The notes under the pieces are model-generated. The model made no database searches and was not told where the DNA came from. It was given only the letters and a program-made list of their open reading frames with translations. From NCBI RefSeq assembly GCF_020515625.1, contig NZ_JAIWPJ010000001.1, positions 1,798,001-1,862,000 on the forward strand: 64,000 nt of DNA. Direction: 5' to 3'. The stretch's first letter is position 1, and every line of letters starts with the position of its first letter. Below, in pieces: positions 1-7,831 of the stretch. Source of the DNA: Natrinema amylolyticum (GTDB lineage Archaea; Halobacteriota; Halobacteria; Halobacteriales; Natrialbaceae). The position numbers and the translations under genes were made by a program.

Positions 1-123
1 GAAAAGACGGTCAGCGAAGCAGTCGACGAGTCGTCCGACGACGACTCGGTCGAGACGGACGACGACGATTCGGAGTCCGATGGACGAAAAGAACCGCGTC
101 CCTCGAGTTCGGGAGCGAAGTAA
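1..123 (+). CDS. C-terminal tail of an acidic protein (partial, 5' end outside window)
   Basis: The reading frame is open from base 1 and ends with TAA at 121-123, giving 40 residues. The tail is almost entirely Asp, Glu and Ser (for example VETDDDDSESDG) and then a short basic-polar end (GRKEPRPSSSGAK). Such acidic tails are common on haloarchaeal proteins and carry no family signature, so no function can be given. The frame is supported only by its composition and by the absence of competing genes here. Confidence 0.6.
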   Translation, partial: EKTVSEAVDESSDDDSVETDDDDSESDGRKEPRPSSSGAK

Positions 124-184
124 CCCGGAACTGGGTCGGCTGGATCCGGATCCAGCGACCGCCTCGAGACGCCAAGCGGACGGA

Positions 185-817
185 CTACTCCTGTGACGTG
201 CGGAACGCGCGGACGGTATCTCGCTTCCCCGACTCGGCGTCGACCTCGTGGAGGCCCAACTCGGTGAACACGCGGTTCCAGTCGCGGTGATAGAGCGGAA
301 AGTCGTCGTTGACGTAGCTCACGTCGGGCTCGGCCGACTCCGACTGACCGCTCTCGCCTTCGTTCTCGACGGTAACGAGGAGGTCGTCGGTGATCCGGGT
401 CAGTTCCTCGAGCACCCACTCGGCGTCCGGGTGGATGTGCTGGAGCGTTTCCACGGAGTAGACGACGTCGAACTGACCGTCCTCGAAATCGCCGACGACG
501 GCTTCGATCGTGTCGTGGTAGAACGTCCCGTCGGCGGCGAGGTCGGGATAGGTCTCGTCCATCACGTCGAACGCGTCGTCGTTGACGTCGATTCCGTGCA
601 GGTTCTCGAACCCGTTATCGTGGAGGTGTGCGAGGTGACGACCCGAACTACAGCCGAGTTCGAGGACGGCCGCGTCTCGATCGACGAACCGCTCAAGTCG
701 ACTGCGGACCGCCTCGCTGCGCTTGTCGGGGCCGTAGTAGGCGTAATATTCCGGTGAGTACGCGCCGGTCCGCTCTGCCCACTGGCGACGGACCTCGTTA
801 GAATTCACGTGTGTCAT
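185..817 (-). CDS. Class I SAM-dependent methyltransferase
   Basis: A protein of about 210 residues with a Rossmann methyltransferase fold. Motif I is VLELGCSSGRHLAHL near residue 45, followed by the acidic strand GIDVND, and the post-I segment DVVYSVETLQHIHPDAEW is typical of methyltransferase family 11/25. The substrate is unknown; no target-recognition domain is visible. The ATG at 817 was used. A GTG at 808 (giving NSNEVRRQWAERTG) is attractive because a TATA-like CCTTTAGG at 830-837 lies about 26 nt upstream of it, so the true start may be nine bases later. It stands alone, divergent from the downstream channel gene. Confidence 0.85.
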   Translation of the reverse strand: MTHVNSNEVRRQWAERTGAYSPEYYAYYGPDKRSEAVRSRLERFVDRDAAVLELGCSSGRHLAHLHDNGFENLHGIDVNDDAFDVMDETYPDLAADGTFYHDTIEAVVGDFEDGQFDVVYSVETLQHIHPDAEWVLEELTRITDDLLVTVENEGESGQSESAEPDVSYVNDDFPLYHRDWNRVFTELGLHEVDAESGKRDTVRAFRTSQE

Positions 818-1042
818 TCCCGGCGGACACCTAAAGGCTAGTCGACTCCGCCCGGACCGCACGGACAGTCTCGGAAACGTCCCTCTCGTCGCCACCGAAA
901 GCCACTGACACCTGATCGCATTCGAGAAACGGCCCGCGGATCGGGCCGGTGAGCGACCGGCTGAGCCGGACGCGTCGAGACCACACTTTCCGGCCGAGAA
1001 CCCGAGAATCTACGTGTCCCCCTCGAGGAATGGGAGTGTCGA

Positions 1043-1879
1043 ATGTCCACTGATTCGTCGCGCGGCGGCCGCGATCGACGCGAACTCGTCCGCTTCTACT
1101 TACTGGACCACCGGACGCCGCTGGGGAAGGCGATCGACATCGCACTGCTGACGTTGAATCTGGTGTTCGTCGCCGTCTTCGTCGCGGAGACGTATCCGCT
1201 CTCCGAGGGGCTTCGGTCGACCCTCTGGCGACTCGAGGTCGCGATCGCGGTCGTGTTCCTGGCGGAGTACTTCCTTCGGCTGTACGGCGCTGCCGATCGC
1301 CTCGCGGAGTTCTTCAGCGCGTACACGATGGTCGACCTGGTCGCGATTCTCCCGACGTTCCTCGTACTGCTTCTGCCCGGAGCGACGGTCGCTAACGTCG
1401 GCTTCCTCCGCGTGATCCGGGTCGTTCGAGCCCTCCGGTTCTATCGCTTCACGCAGGACGCGGAGTTCTTCTTCGGAACGATCTCGGACAACGCCTTGCG
1501 CGCGTTGAAGTTGCTGTTGACGGTGCTGGTCCTCCTCTTCGTCTCCGCCGGTCTATTCTACAGCGCGGAACACGCGGTTAATCCCGACGTCGGGACGTTC
1601 GGCGACGCCTTCTACTACGTCGTCGTCGCGCTGTCGACCGTCGGATTCGGCGACATCGTCCCGATCACGGTCGCGGGGCGGTGGGTCACGGTGGCGGCGA
1701 TCCTGGCCGGCATCATCGTCATCCCGTGGCAGGCGAGCAAGATCGTCCGCGAGTGGAGCCGGCGGGAGAAGATCGACGTCACGTGTCCGAACTGCGGGCT
1801 CTCGTCGCACGACCGCGACGCGTCACACTGCAAGGCGTGCGGCCACGTCATCTATCAGGAGTCCGACTCCGGCCAGTAG
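1043..1879 (+). CDS. Voltage-gated-type potassium channel with C-terminal zinc ribbon
   Basis: A 278-residue membrane protein with six transmembrane segments of the ion-channel superfamily. S4 carries regularly spaced arginines (RVIRVVRALRFYRF, about residues 122-135), and the pore loop has the K+ selectivity filter TVGFGD (about residues 199-204) between S5 and S6. This is the KvAP-like plan: a voltage sensor followed by a pore, working as a tetramer in the cell membrane. After S6 there is a short basic linker and then a compact four-cysteine zinc ribbon (CPNCG ... CKACG) ending the protein. The ribbon is unusual on a Kv-type channel and may be a regulatory or assembly domain. The channel assignment is strong; gating properties cannot be read from sequence. 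Confidence 0.92.
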   Translation: MSTDSSRGGRDRRELVRFYLLDHRTPLGKAIDIALLTLNLVFVAVFVAETYPLSEGLRSTLWRLEVAIAVVFLAEYFLRLYGAADRLAEFFSAYTMVDLVAILPTFLVLLLPGATVANVGFLRVIRVVRALRFYRFTQDAEFFFGTISDNALRALKLLLTVLVLLFVSAGLFYSAEHAVNPDVGTFGDAFYYVVVALSTVGFGDIVPITVAGRWVTVAAILAGIIVIPWQASKIVREWSRREKIDVTCPNCGLSSHDRDASHCKACGHVIYQESDSGQ

Positions 1880-2331
1880 TCCGACCGTCGCTGCCGATGC
1901 GGGCCGAAACCGATCACCCGACTACGGATGTCGTCGGTGGAGTTTACAATTTCCATGCAGTTCCTTCCCGTTTCACCGGAGCGCCGACGAGGTATCACAG
2001 TTCGCACACAGGTCTTCGCTCTCCGACTCGAGGCGAACGCGCCTCCCGGTACGTCGAATGTCGAGACTGTTCGACCCGATACCGATACGACAATCGGGAC
2101 GAGAGGCGAGGCTGAGAGCGTGAAAACGGGGAATATCTGATCCATGAAGGGATGATAGAGGGGCCGGATCGTCCGAGACACGGCTTTGAGCCCCTCCTCG
2201 TTGACGGTCTCTCACGCGCGAGGATTCAGTCGTCGATAGGGGTTTCGTCGACCGTCGAAAGTTCGATCGAAAAAATATGAGTTATAGGTCTGGAGTCGAG
2301 CGGTTGATATACCGACCCACACGATCCAATA
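1880..2331. other. Intergenic region upstream of malate:quinone oxidoreductase
   Basis: About 450 bases with no convincing gene. Short open frames on both strands contain single CxxC motifs (YVECRDCS on the plus strand near 2060-2080, DLCANCDTS on the minus strand near 1980-2000), but neither frame has a second cysteine pair, a supported start or typical haloarchaeal composition. The 3' 80 bases are AT-richer and carry the promoter of the next gene. Confidence 0.5.
2304..2313 (+). promoter_or_regulatory. TATA-box promoter of the malate:quinone oxidoreductase gene
   Basis: The sequence TTGATATACC is centred about 24 nt before the ATG at 2332, the spacing expected for a haloarchaeal leaderless or very short-leader transcript. 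Confidence 0.6.
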
Positions 2332-3714
2332 ATGTCTGGTAAATACGACTTAGTAATCGTCGGCGGCGGTATCAGTGGTGCGTCGCTTCTCTACACGACC
2401 GCGAAGTTCACTGATATCGACTCGATCGCACTGATCGAGAAGGAATCGGAGATCGCAGCGATCAACTCCCACCACACGAACAACTCCCAGACCCTTCACT
2501 TCGGGGACATCGAGACTAACTACACGCTCGAGAAGGCCGAGGAGGTCAAAGAGGGCGCGGAGCTCCTCGCCGGCTATCTGGAGAATCAGGACCCCGACCG
2601 GGAGATGCACGCCAAGCGCAGCAAGATGGTGCTCGGGGTCGGCGACGAGGAGGTTGCGGAGCTCGAGGAGCGCTACGAAGACGAGGGCTTCGGCGACCTC
2701 TACCCGAAGCTCCGTCCGATCGACCGCGAGGAGATCGGTGAGATCGAACCGAAGGTCGTCGAGGGCCGCGACCCCTCGAAGGATATGCTCGCACTTCAGA
2801 CGCCGGACGGCTACGTCGTCGACTACGGCGAGACGACGAAATCGTTCGTCGAAGAGGCGAGAGACGAGGCGAACGTCGACGTGTTCACCGGAACGAAGGT
2901 CGAGGACATCACGCCGACGCTCGACGGGTACACGATCGAGACGAACGGCGGCCGCTTCGACTGTGACGCGACCGTCGTCGCCGCCGGCTCCCACAGCCTC
3001 CAGATGGCCAAGGAACTCGGCTACGGCCAGGACAAGGTCCTGCTGCCCATCGCGGGGAGCTTCTTCCTCGCCGACGACCTCCTGAACGGGAAGGTCTACA
3101 CGCTCCAGATGAAGAAACTGCCCTTCGCCGCCGTCCACGGCGACGCTGACGTCCACGACGGCAGTATCACGCGATTCGGGCCGACCGCGAAACTCGTTCC
3201 GACGCTCGAGCGCGGTCGTATCTCGACCGTGAAGGACTTCCTCGACGTCTTCGGGCTGAACGCAGCAGCCTTCCTGAGTTATGCCAACATTCTCTCGGAT
3301 CGGATTCTCCTGCCGTACGTGCTCCGGAACCTCGTCTACGATCTCCCGAACGTCGGCCGGAAACAGTTCCTGCCACACGTCCAGAAGGTCGTCCCGAGCG
3401 TCGAACTCGAGGACATCGAACGCGCCAAGGGCTACGGCGGCGTCCGGCCCCAGATCGTCGACACGAAGAACAAGTCCCTCGACATGGGCGAGGCCAAGAT
3501 CGTCGGCGACGACGTCATCTTCAACATCACGCCGTCGCCGGGCGCCTCGACGTGTCTCAAGAACGCTATGCGCGACACGCACACGCTGCTCGAGTTCCTC
3601 GACGACGACTACGAGTTCGACGAGGCGGCGTTCCGGTCGGAGACGATCGACAACTTCCCGCGTGCCGACGACTCCGACGGACCGAAAGCGGTCAAACCGA
3701 GCGCTGACGACTGA
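2332..3714 (+). CDS. mqo: Malate:quinone oxidoreductase-like FAD-dependent oxidoreductase
   Basis: A 460-residue FAD-dependent dehydrogenase. The N-terminus holds the dinucleotide-binding motif VGGGISGA (residues 10-17), followed by the NSHHTNNSQTLHFGDIETNY block, which resembles the conserved N-terminal segment of malate:quinone oxidoreductases; a further FAD strand lies at CDATVVAAGSHS. Mqo oxidises malate to oxaloacetate and passes electrons to the membrane quinone pool, bypassing NAD-linked malate dehydrogenase. The protein has no transmembrane segment, as expected for a peripheral membrane flavoprotein. It is monocistronic with its own TATA box. Related 2-hydroxyacid oxidases share the fold, so substrate identity rests on the N-terminal motif block. 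Confidence 0.85.
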   Translation: MSGKYDLVIVGGGISGASLLYTTAKFTDIDSIALIEKESEIAAINSHHTNNSQTLHFGDIETNYTLEKAEEVKEGAELLAGYLENQDPDREMHAKRSKMVLGVGDEEVAELEERYEDEGFGDLYPKLRPIDREEIGEIEPKVVEGRDPSKDMLALQTPDGYVVDYGETTKSFVEEARDEANVDVFTGTKVEDITPTLDGYTIETNGGRFDCDATVVAAGSHSLQMAKELGYGQDKVLLPIAGSFFLADDLLNGKVYTLQMKKLPFAAVHGDADVHDGSITRFGPTAKLVPTLERGRISTVKDFLDVFGLNAAAFLSYANILSDRILLPYVLRNLVYDLPNVGRKQFLPHVQKVVPSVELEDIERAKGYGGVRPQIVDTKNKSLDMGEAKIVGDDVIFNITPSPGASTCLKNAMRDTHTLLEFLDDDYEFDEAAFRSETIDNFPRADDSDGPKAVKPSADD

Positions 3715-3721
3715 GCCAGCG

Positions 3722-3976
3722 TCAGGCGCTGCCCAGCATCTTCCGAACCCTGTTCGAAATCCGTCGTAGCAGCGACGAGACGGTTTCGTCGGACCCCGTA
3801 TCTGTGGCGTTCGTCTCCGCTGGATTCGGTTCTGGTTCCGTCGACACGGAACTCGGTCCCGAACCCTGGGACGCGTGTTCACAGTACGGACAGGCGTCGT
3901 TCTCGTCGGCGTAATACGGCAGGCCGCACTCGTCACACGCCGTTCGGTCTCCCCGTGTGGACGTTTCGGTGCTCAT
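3722..3976 (-). CDS. Small zinc-ribbon protein of unknown function
   Basis: An 84-residue protein. The N-terminal third contains two paired cysteines (CDECGLPYYADENDACPYC, residues 14-32), a typical rubredoxin-like zinc ribbon. The middle is a disordered Ser/Pro/Glu/Thr linker, and the C-terminus is a short basic amphipathic stretch (LLRRISNRVRKML) that might lie on a membrane or nucleic acid. It converges with the mqo gene (8-nt gap). Many haloarchaea encode tiny zinc-ribbon proteins like this; the role is unknown. Confidence 0.75.
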   Translation of the reverse strand: MSTETSTRGDRTACDECGLPYYADENDACPYCEHASQGSGPSSVSTEPEPNPAETNATDTGSDETVSSLLRRISNRVRKMLGSA

Positions 3977-4326
3977 CGGCCCGGTCGATATAGGACTGCG
4001 AGCACAATATAGTTCAGTCCCGGCTGACGAGACAGACAGTCGTACTCACACGTTAGGAGCCGTCTCCGGTCCTCGTTCTGCGGATCCGACTGTCGTTCAC
4101 ACCGTTACTGCTCTCCTCGAGACACCGGAGAGCGAACGGTCGTGGTCTCGGTGTCTCCCTCGAGACTGCGACGATCGGAGTCGATCGAGAGGGACCGACG
4201 ACTGTCCTCCGCGCCAACGTATCCACCGTTGCTCTTCTCACGTCGGGGAAACAGTACTTCGTTCCGACCAGATTGGTTGCTACCAATTCGCATACTCTTT
4301 TACTGCCGTTCGTCGTATTCTGCTGT
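3977..4326. other. Intergenic region with an imperfect inverted repeat
   Basis: About 350 bases without a supportable gene. It contains an imperfect inverted repeat (arm CTCGAGACACCG at 4116-4127 and CGGTGTCTCCCTCGAG at 4149-4164) able to form a stem-loop. The last 40 bases are AT-rich (ATACTCTTTTACTG, about 4292-4305) and probably form the promoter of the small downstream gene, 25-30 nt before its ATG. Confidence 0.45.
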
Positions 4327-4545
4327 ATGATGGATGATACGAAATCACGGCTCGCGGAGACGACGAAAGAAGCGGCGGAACGGCAGACGGCGACTGCGAA
4401 ACGAGAGCTCGGACGGGCGATGCTCGATGCGACGAACGAGTACTTCCCCGAACAGGCCAAAAAGCAACGGCGACGGGACATGGCGCGCGGCTTTCTCATC
4501 GGTGCCGCAGTGGGCGTGCTGGTTCGCGAGGCGCTTCGCTGGTGA
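4327..4545 (+). CDS. Small basic membrane-anchored protein, unknown function
   Basis: A 72-residue protein starting at the tandem ATGs 4327/4330, chosen because an AT-rich TATA-like element lies about 25-30 nt upstream. The first 50 residues are helical and charged (KSRLAETTKEAAERQTATAKRE), and residues about 53-66 form one short hydrophobic segment (GFLIGAAVGVLVREAL) preceded by a basic KKQRRR cluster, consistent with a cytoplasmic coiled helix anchored by one membrane helix. Unlike most haloarchaeal proteins it is net basic. No family is recognised. Confidence 0.65.
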   Translation: MMDDTKSRLAETTKEAAERQTATAKRELGRAMLDATNEYFPEQAKKQRRRDMARGFLIGAAVGVLVREALRW

Positions 4546-4715
4546 GCGCGTTCGACGGCCCACCGGCGAACGAAACGGCGTCTGCTTTTTGACCGGTCGT
4601 CTCCGAGACGCGAGCGTCGCCTTCGTATCCGTCTCCCGGCTGGCCGGGTCGATCTTTCCGGCCGTGCATATGCGGCGCACAGTTTAACCACGGTGGCGAT
4701 GTCACGGAACGAGTA

Positions 4716-4916
4716 ATGAACGACCCGCCGGAAACCGTGGCCGAACTCGCACGGATCGTGACCGAACTCGAGCGGATCGCCGACGACGTCGACGACGACG
4801 AGACCGCGTACCGATTCGAAGAGGCGATCCGTCACATCGAAATCGGGGTTGGCGAGTGGGCCAGCACCGACTCCGAGGCGAGTGCCGTCGCTGGCGACCG
4901 ATTCGACCTCGAGTGA
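4716..4916 (+). CDS. Small acidic helical protein, unknown function
   Basis: A 66-residue acidic protein with heptad-like helices (PPETVAELARIVTELERIADD, about 4-24) and a second helix (TAYRFEEAIRHIEIGVGEW), suggesting a helical hairpin. Composition is typical of haloarchaeal coding sequence. It lies in the same direction as the preceding small gene but 170 nt away, with a T-tract between them, so it is probably transcribed separately. No family is recognised. Confidence 0.6.
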   Translation: MNDPPETVAELARIVTELERIADDVDDDETAYRFEEAIRHIEIGVGEWASTDSEASAVAGDRFDLE

Positions 4917-5112
4917 GGGCGACGGTGTCGGTGAACCGCGCTCGACCGCTTCGATTTTCCTGCCACGAGACGAATTCCGATGGTGCCGTCCAGAGCGGCC
5001 GTTCGTCGCTCACTGAGCCGGTCGCTCGTACCCGTCGTCGAGTACGAGAGCGTAGCCACAGCGGCGACCGATCGAAGCGGGCACTGACGGTGAGCACAGC
5101 AGGCATCGACGG
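4917..5112. other. Non-coding stretch
   Basis: Frames crossing this region are Arg/Ser-rich and lack haloarchaeal coding character. It may hold decayed sequence belonging to the adjacent broken gene. No promoter or RNA structure stands out. Confidence 0.4.
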
Positions 5113-5420
5113 TTAACAGTGGCGTTTCGCATCGACTTCCTCGAGTTGATCGCGCGTCGCCTCGCGGGACGTCCTCCAGTACGCCGCGTACGCCTCATCC
5201 AGTACGCTGCGTACGTCTCGTCGTGTGCGAGGTACGGCGTGAGTACGCACGACCGGCGGACGGACACGTCGCCGCGGCCGTCCCACTCTTTGACGGGGAC
5301 GCCGAGATCGCGTACGAACGATGCGGGCGCATCGCCGTACGCCGCTTCCCGAAGGACGATCTTCGAGGTGACGAAATCGTCGCGCACACGGGTTCCGATC
5401 GATGCGAGATGGCCTCGTAC
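5113..5420 (-). pseudogene. Remnant of an unknown acidic protein, frameshifted by a 23-bp tandem duplication
   Basis: On the minus strand the frame reading RVRDDFVTSKIVLREAAY (about 5400 downward) through WDGRGDVSVRRSCVLTPYLAHDETYAAYW has ordinary haloarchaeal protein character. It then crosses two 23-bp tandem copies. Staying in frame gives an Arg-rich nonsense tail. Removing one copy (23 is not a multiple of 3) restores a sensible C-terminus, RTSREATRDQLEEVDAKRHC, ending at TAA (5113-5115). No ATG lies near the N-terminus of the surviving frame, so the 5' end is probably also lost or starts at a GTG. Family not recognised. Confidence 0.6.
5175..5220. repeat. 23-bp imperfect tandem duplication
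   Basis: Two adjacent 23-bp units (5175-5197 and 5198-5220), 20 of 23 positions identical, each with the core TCCAGTACGC(C/T)GCGTACG. Both encode YAAYW on the minus strand but in different frames. The three mismatches suggest the duplication is not brand new. Confidence 0.85.
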
Positions 5421-5496
5421 AGCGCCCCTCTCGGCCGACTCGCGCGGCCGATCATTGCGGACACCGATCGCCCGTCCGACGGCTCGAGCCGTCCCC

Positions 5497-5958
5497 CTAC
5501 GCTGTGCGGTCGCTCGTACCCTCGCCCATCCGCTCGCTGTAGTCCCAACTGTAGATCTCTCGGGGCTCGATCCGGATCCCGACCTCCTCGCGGTCCTCGT
5601 CGAGCAACCACTCGGCGAGCGAGGAGTCCGCGTCGCCGAGGTAGCGCTCGACGAGGTCCCGCAGGACTGGCCTGCCGTCGGGTTCGATTTCGACGGTGCC
5701 GGTCCCCCTGATCCCGCGGTAGGGGATGTCGTTCGTCGAGATATCGAACGCGATCTCCGGATCGTTCCGGAGGAATCGCACCACGTCCGCGCTCGCCTGC
5801 GTCGCACACTCGAGTGCGCCGTCCCGATAGCGAAACCACAGCGTGACGAGCCACAGCGAGCCGTCCGGCCGCTGAGTGGCGATCCGAATCGGTACGGTCG
5901 TCTCCTGCAGGAAGGCCTCGACGTCGGCTTCGGTCCACGCCCCGCGGAAGTCGGTCAT
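5497..5958 (-). CDS. Pyridoxamine 5'-phosphate oxidase-like (PPOX/FMN-binding split barrel) protein
   Basis: A 153-residue single-domain protein starting MTDFRGAWTEADVEAFL at 5958. The pattern PIRIATQRPDGSLWLVTLWFRYRDG near residues 24-49 and the later RGIRGTGTVEI strand match the split-barrel of pyridoxamine oxidase-like proteins that bind FMN or F420. Such proteins act as small flavin reductases; a true pyridoxamine-phosphate oxidase is longer, so vitamin B6 synthesis is not implied. Longer upstream frames were rejected because they become Arg-rich and overlap the next gene. It is separated by about 50 nt from the WHy-domain gene. Confidence 0.82.
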   Translation of the reverse strand: MTDFRGAWTEADVEAFLQETTVPIRIATQRPDGSLWLVTLWFRYRDGALECATQASADVVRFLRNDPEIAFDISTNDIPYRGIRGTGTVEIEPDGRPVLRDLVERYLGDADSSLAEWLLDEDREEVGIRIEPREIYSWDYSERMGEGTSDRTA

Positions 5959-6008
5959 ATCTGAGACGTTCGGGGAGCAGTTTGAAAAAGCTCGACCCAA
6001 CAGCGGTC

Positions 6009-7031
6009 TCAGGACTGATTCGCGGTCGAGGGCTGATTTCGAGTCCGGTCCGATCCTTGGTCCGACGAGGCGGCCGTATCGGCGTCCGCCGACCCGGCCG
6101 CCTCGGTGTCCGACGATCCGAGCATGTCCGTCCGGACCGGCCGCTCGTAGGAGAGGAACTCCAGCGGGACCTCCCGCTCGGCTCCGGCGAATTCGAGCGT
6201 CGCGTCGAACTCGACCGACAGGTTCGACGTCTCGTCGTTTCGGAGGTGCGTCACCCACCACTCGTCGAGCGTATCGGTGTCGATCGTCGCGTTCGCCTCG
6301 ATCGTCTGCGTGCGCTCCGGTTCGAGGAGGAGCTGCTCGCCGGCGACGCCGTCCCCGACGACGATGCCGTTCAACTGGACGGTGTATCGGATCTCCGCGA
6401 TCGGGATCGGTATCGCCGTCGGGTTCGTGACCGTCGCCGAGGCGTCGATCGGCGTTCGGTTCGGGGTGGCGTTCCCCCACTCTGCGTCCGTCTCGTTGAC
6501 GACGAACAACGTCCGTCCGCCGGCTTCGAACGCCTGGTTCTCGGTCGTCCGTAACGGCTCGAGCAGATCCGTACGGACGGTCCGGGTCTGCGTCCACCGA
6601 TCCGCCGAGCGCCGAATACCGGCGTGCTCGACGACGACCTCCGGTTCCATTCGCACTGTGGTCGTCTCGTTTCGCTCGACGTGACTCGCCCACCACGCCG
6701 GAATGTCGTCGTTGTCGAGCCACGTCGAGACGGCGATCTCGCTCTCCGTACCGGAGTCTATCTGCCGTTGGCGCTCCGTGGCGACCTCGACGTCGTTCAG
6801 CGAGACGGTGTAGGAGACGTCCGCCGCGGCGTCACCGACGCGAAGCAGTCGTGGATCGTCGACGGCGATTCGGGTTTCGATTTCGGTCCGCTCGCTCGTG
6901 ACGGTCCCCCACTCGTTGTCGACCGATTCGACCTGCGGTCGATCCACTGCGAACAGCCCGTACGCCGCGGCCGCGACGACCAGGAGGATCGCGACGAGAA
7001 GCACCATCCACGTCCGACGACCGGGAGCCAT
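6009..7031 (-). CDS. Membrane-anchored protein with two WHy/LEA14-like domains
   Basis: A 340-residue protein. Residues about 8-28 (WMVLLVAILLVVAAAAYGLF) form one N-terminal membrane anchor, leaving the rest outside the cell. Two homologous beta-sandwich units follow: the first includes VSYTVSLNDVEVATE and a WASHVERNETTTVRME element, and the second IRYTVQLNGIVVGDG with WWVTHLRNDETSNLSVEF. This tandem arrangement, with the repeated WWxxHxxNxET signature, is typical of archaeal LEA type-2/WHy proteins linked to desiccation or osmotic stress. A Ser/Asp/Thr-rich tail ends the protein. It is divergent from the LemA gene. Confidence 0.8.
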   Translation of the reverse strand: MAPGRRTWMVLLVAILLVVAAAAYGLFAVDRPQVESVDNEWGTVTSERTEIETRIAVDDPRLLRVGDAAADVSYTVSLNDVEVATERQRQIDSGTESEIAVSTWLDNDDIPAWWASHVERNETTTVRMEPEVVVEHAGIRRSADRWTQTRTVRTDLLEPLRTTENQAFEAGGRTLFVVNETDAEWGNATPNRTPIDASATVTNPTAIPIPIAEIRYTVQLNGIVVGDGVAGEQLLLEPERTQTIEANATIDTDTLDEWWVTHLRNDETSNLSVEFDATLEFAGAEREVPLEFLSYERPVRTDMLGSSDTEAAGSADADTAASSDQGSDRTRNQPSTANQS

Positions 7032-7231
7032 CTATCGAAACCCCCTCGCGACCGCAGTTCGACCCGCGCGTTACACGTTCAGGCCGTTCAAGACGGGGCC
7101 GCCGTGGCTCGACGCGACCGCGCTGCCCCGCCTCCTCGAGTCGACGATTTCGGGACCGATCGAGCGCTCGCGACGGCTCCGGAGACCTAACAAAACGTAT
7201 AACTCACTGTGTCCGAACTATCGGAAAAACC

Positions 7232-7831
7232 ATGAGTCTCTTCGGAACGGTTCTCCTGGGGTTCGCAGTCCTCGTCGTCGGGTACAGTGTCGTCCGATAT
7301 CTCGGCCACGCACAGACCCGGGCCGTGGAGGCCCACGAGCGCTGCGAGAAGACCTGGGCCGACATCGAGGTCCTGCTGGAACGCCGACAGTCCGAACTCG
7401 AGCAACTGATCGACCTGACGAACGAGCACGTCGCCCACGAGCGGGACTTACTCGCGGGTCTCGTCGACGCCCGCGAGAGAGCGATCGAGGCCCAGTCCCC
7501 CGAGGAGGCCGCCGCGGTCGCGGTCTCGCTCCGAGAGACGACCCGAGAAGTCTACGCGCTGTCGGACGAACACCCGGAGCTGGCGTCGGACGACCGGTTC
7601 GCGGAGCTGTCGGACTCGATCCAGCGCCTCGAGCAGCGCCTCGAGGATCGCCGCGAGCAGTACAACGAGGCCGTCGCCGCGTACAACGCGTTGCTGAACA
7701 CGTTTCCGGAGTCGGTCTTCGCCGGGCGTCAGGGGTTCACCCGCCGGGAACCGTTCGTCGCGTCCCGCAGCGCCCGCGAGGGCGTCGACGTCGGTGACCG
7801 CCTCGACGTCGGCGCGACGATGGAGACGTGA
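7232..7831 (+). CDS. LemA family protein
   Basis: A 199-residue protein with one N-terminal membrane helix (VLLGFAVLVVGYSVVRYL) followed by a long helical region, the LemA layout. Conserved LemA features include the RCEKTWADIEVLLERRQSELEQL helix and a later REQYNEAVAAYNALLNTFPESVFA segment. LemA proteins are membrane-bound with an external helical bundle; their biochemical role is poorly known. A TATA-like ACGTATAAC lies about 30 nt upstream of the ATG. The stop codon overlaps the start of the next gene by 4 nt, so the two are translationally coupled. Confidence 0.85.
   Translation: MSLFGTVLLGFAVLVVGYSVVRYLGHAQTRAVEAHERCEKTWADIEVLLERRQSELEQLIDLTNEHVAHERDLLAGLVDARERAIEAQSPEEAAAVAVSLRETTREVYALSDEHPELASDDRFAELSDSIQRLEQRLEDRREQYNEAVAAYNALLNTFPESVFAGRQGFTRREPFVASRSAREGVDVGDRLDVGATMET

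Noticed and set aside
1928-2215. Possible small zinc-finger gene upstream of mqo, on either strand
   Set aside because: Each strand shows only one CxxC pair, no supported start or second pair, and non-haloarchaeal composition.
2350-3936. Long open frame antisense to mqo
   Set aside because: It is a shadow of the mqo gene: Arg/Val-rich composition, no domain, and it follows codon third-position GC bias of the true gene.
4116-4164. Inverted repeat as a rho-independent style terminator or riboswitch
   Set aside because: Archaea do not rely on hairpin terminators, there is no T-run after it and no known riboswitch core; kept only as a structural note.
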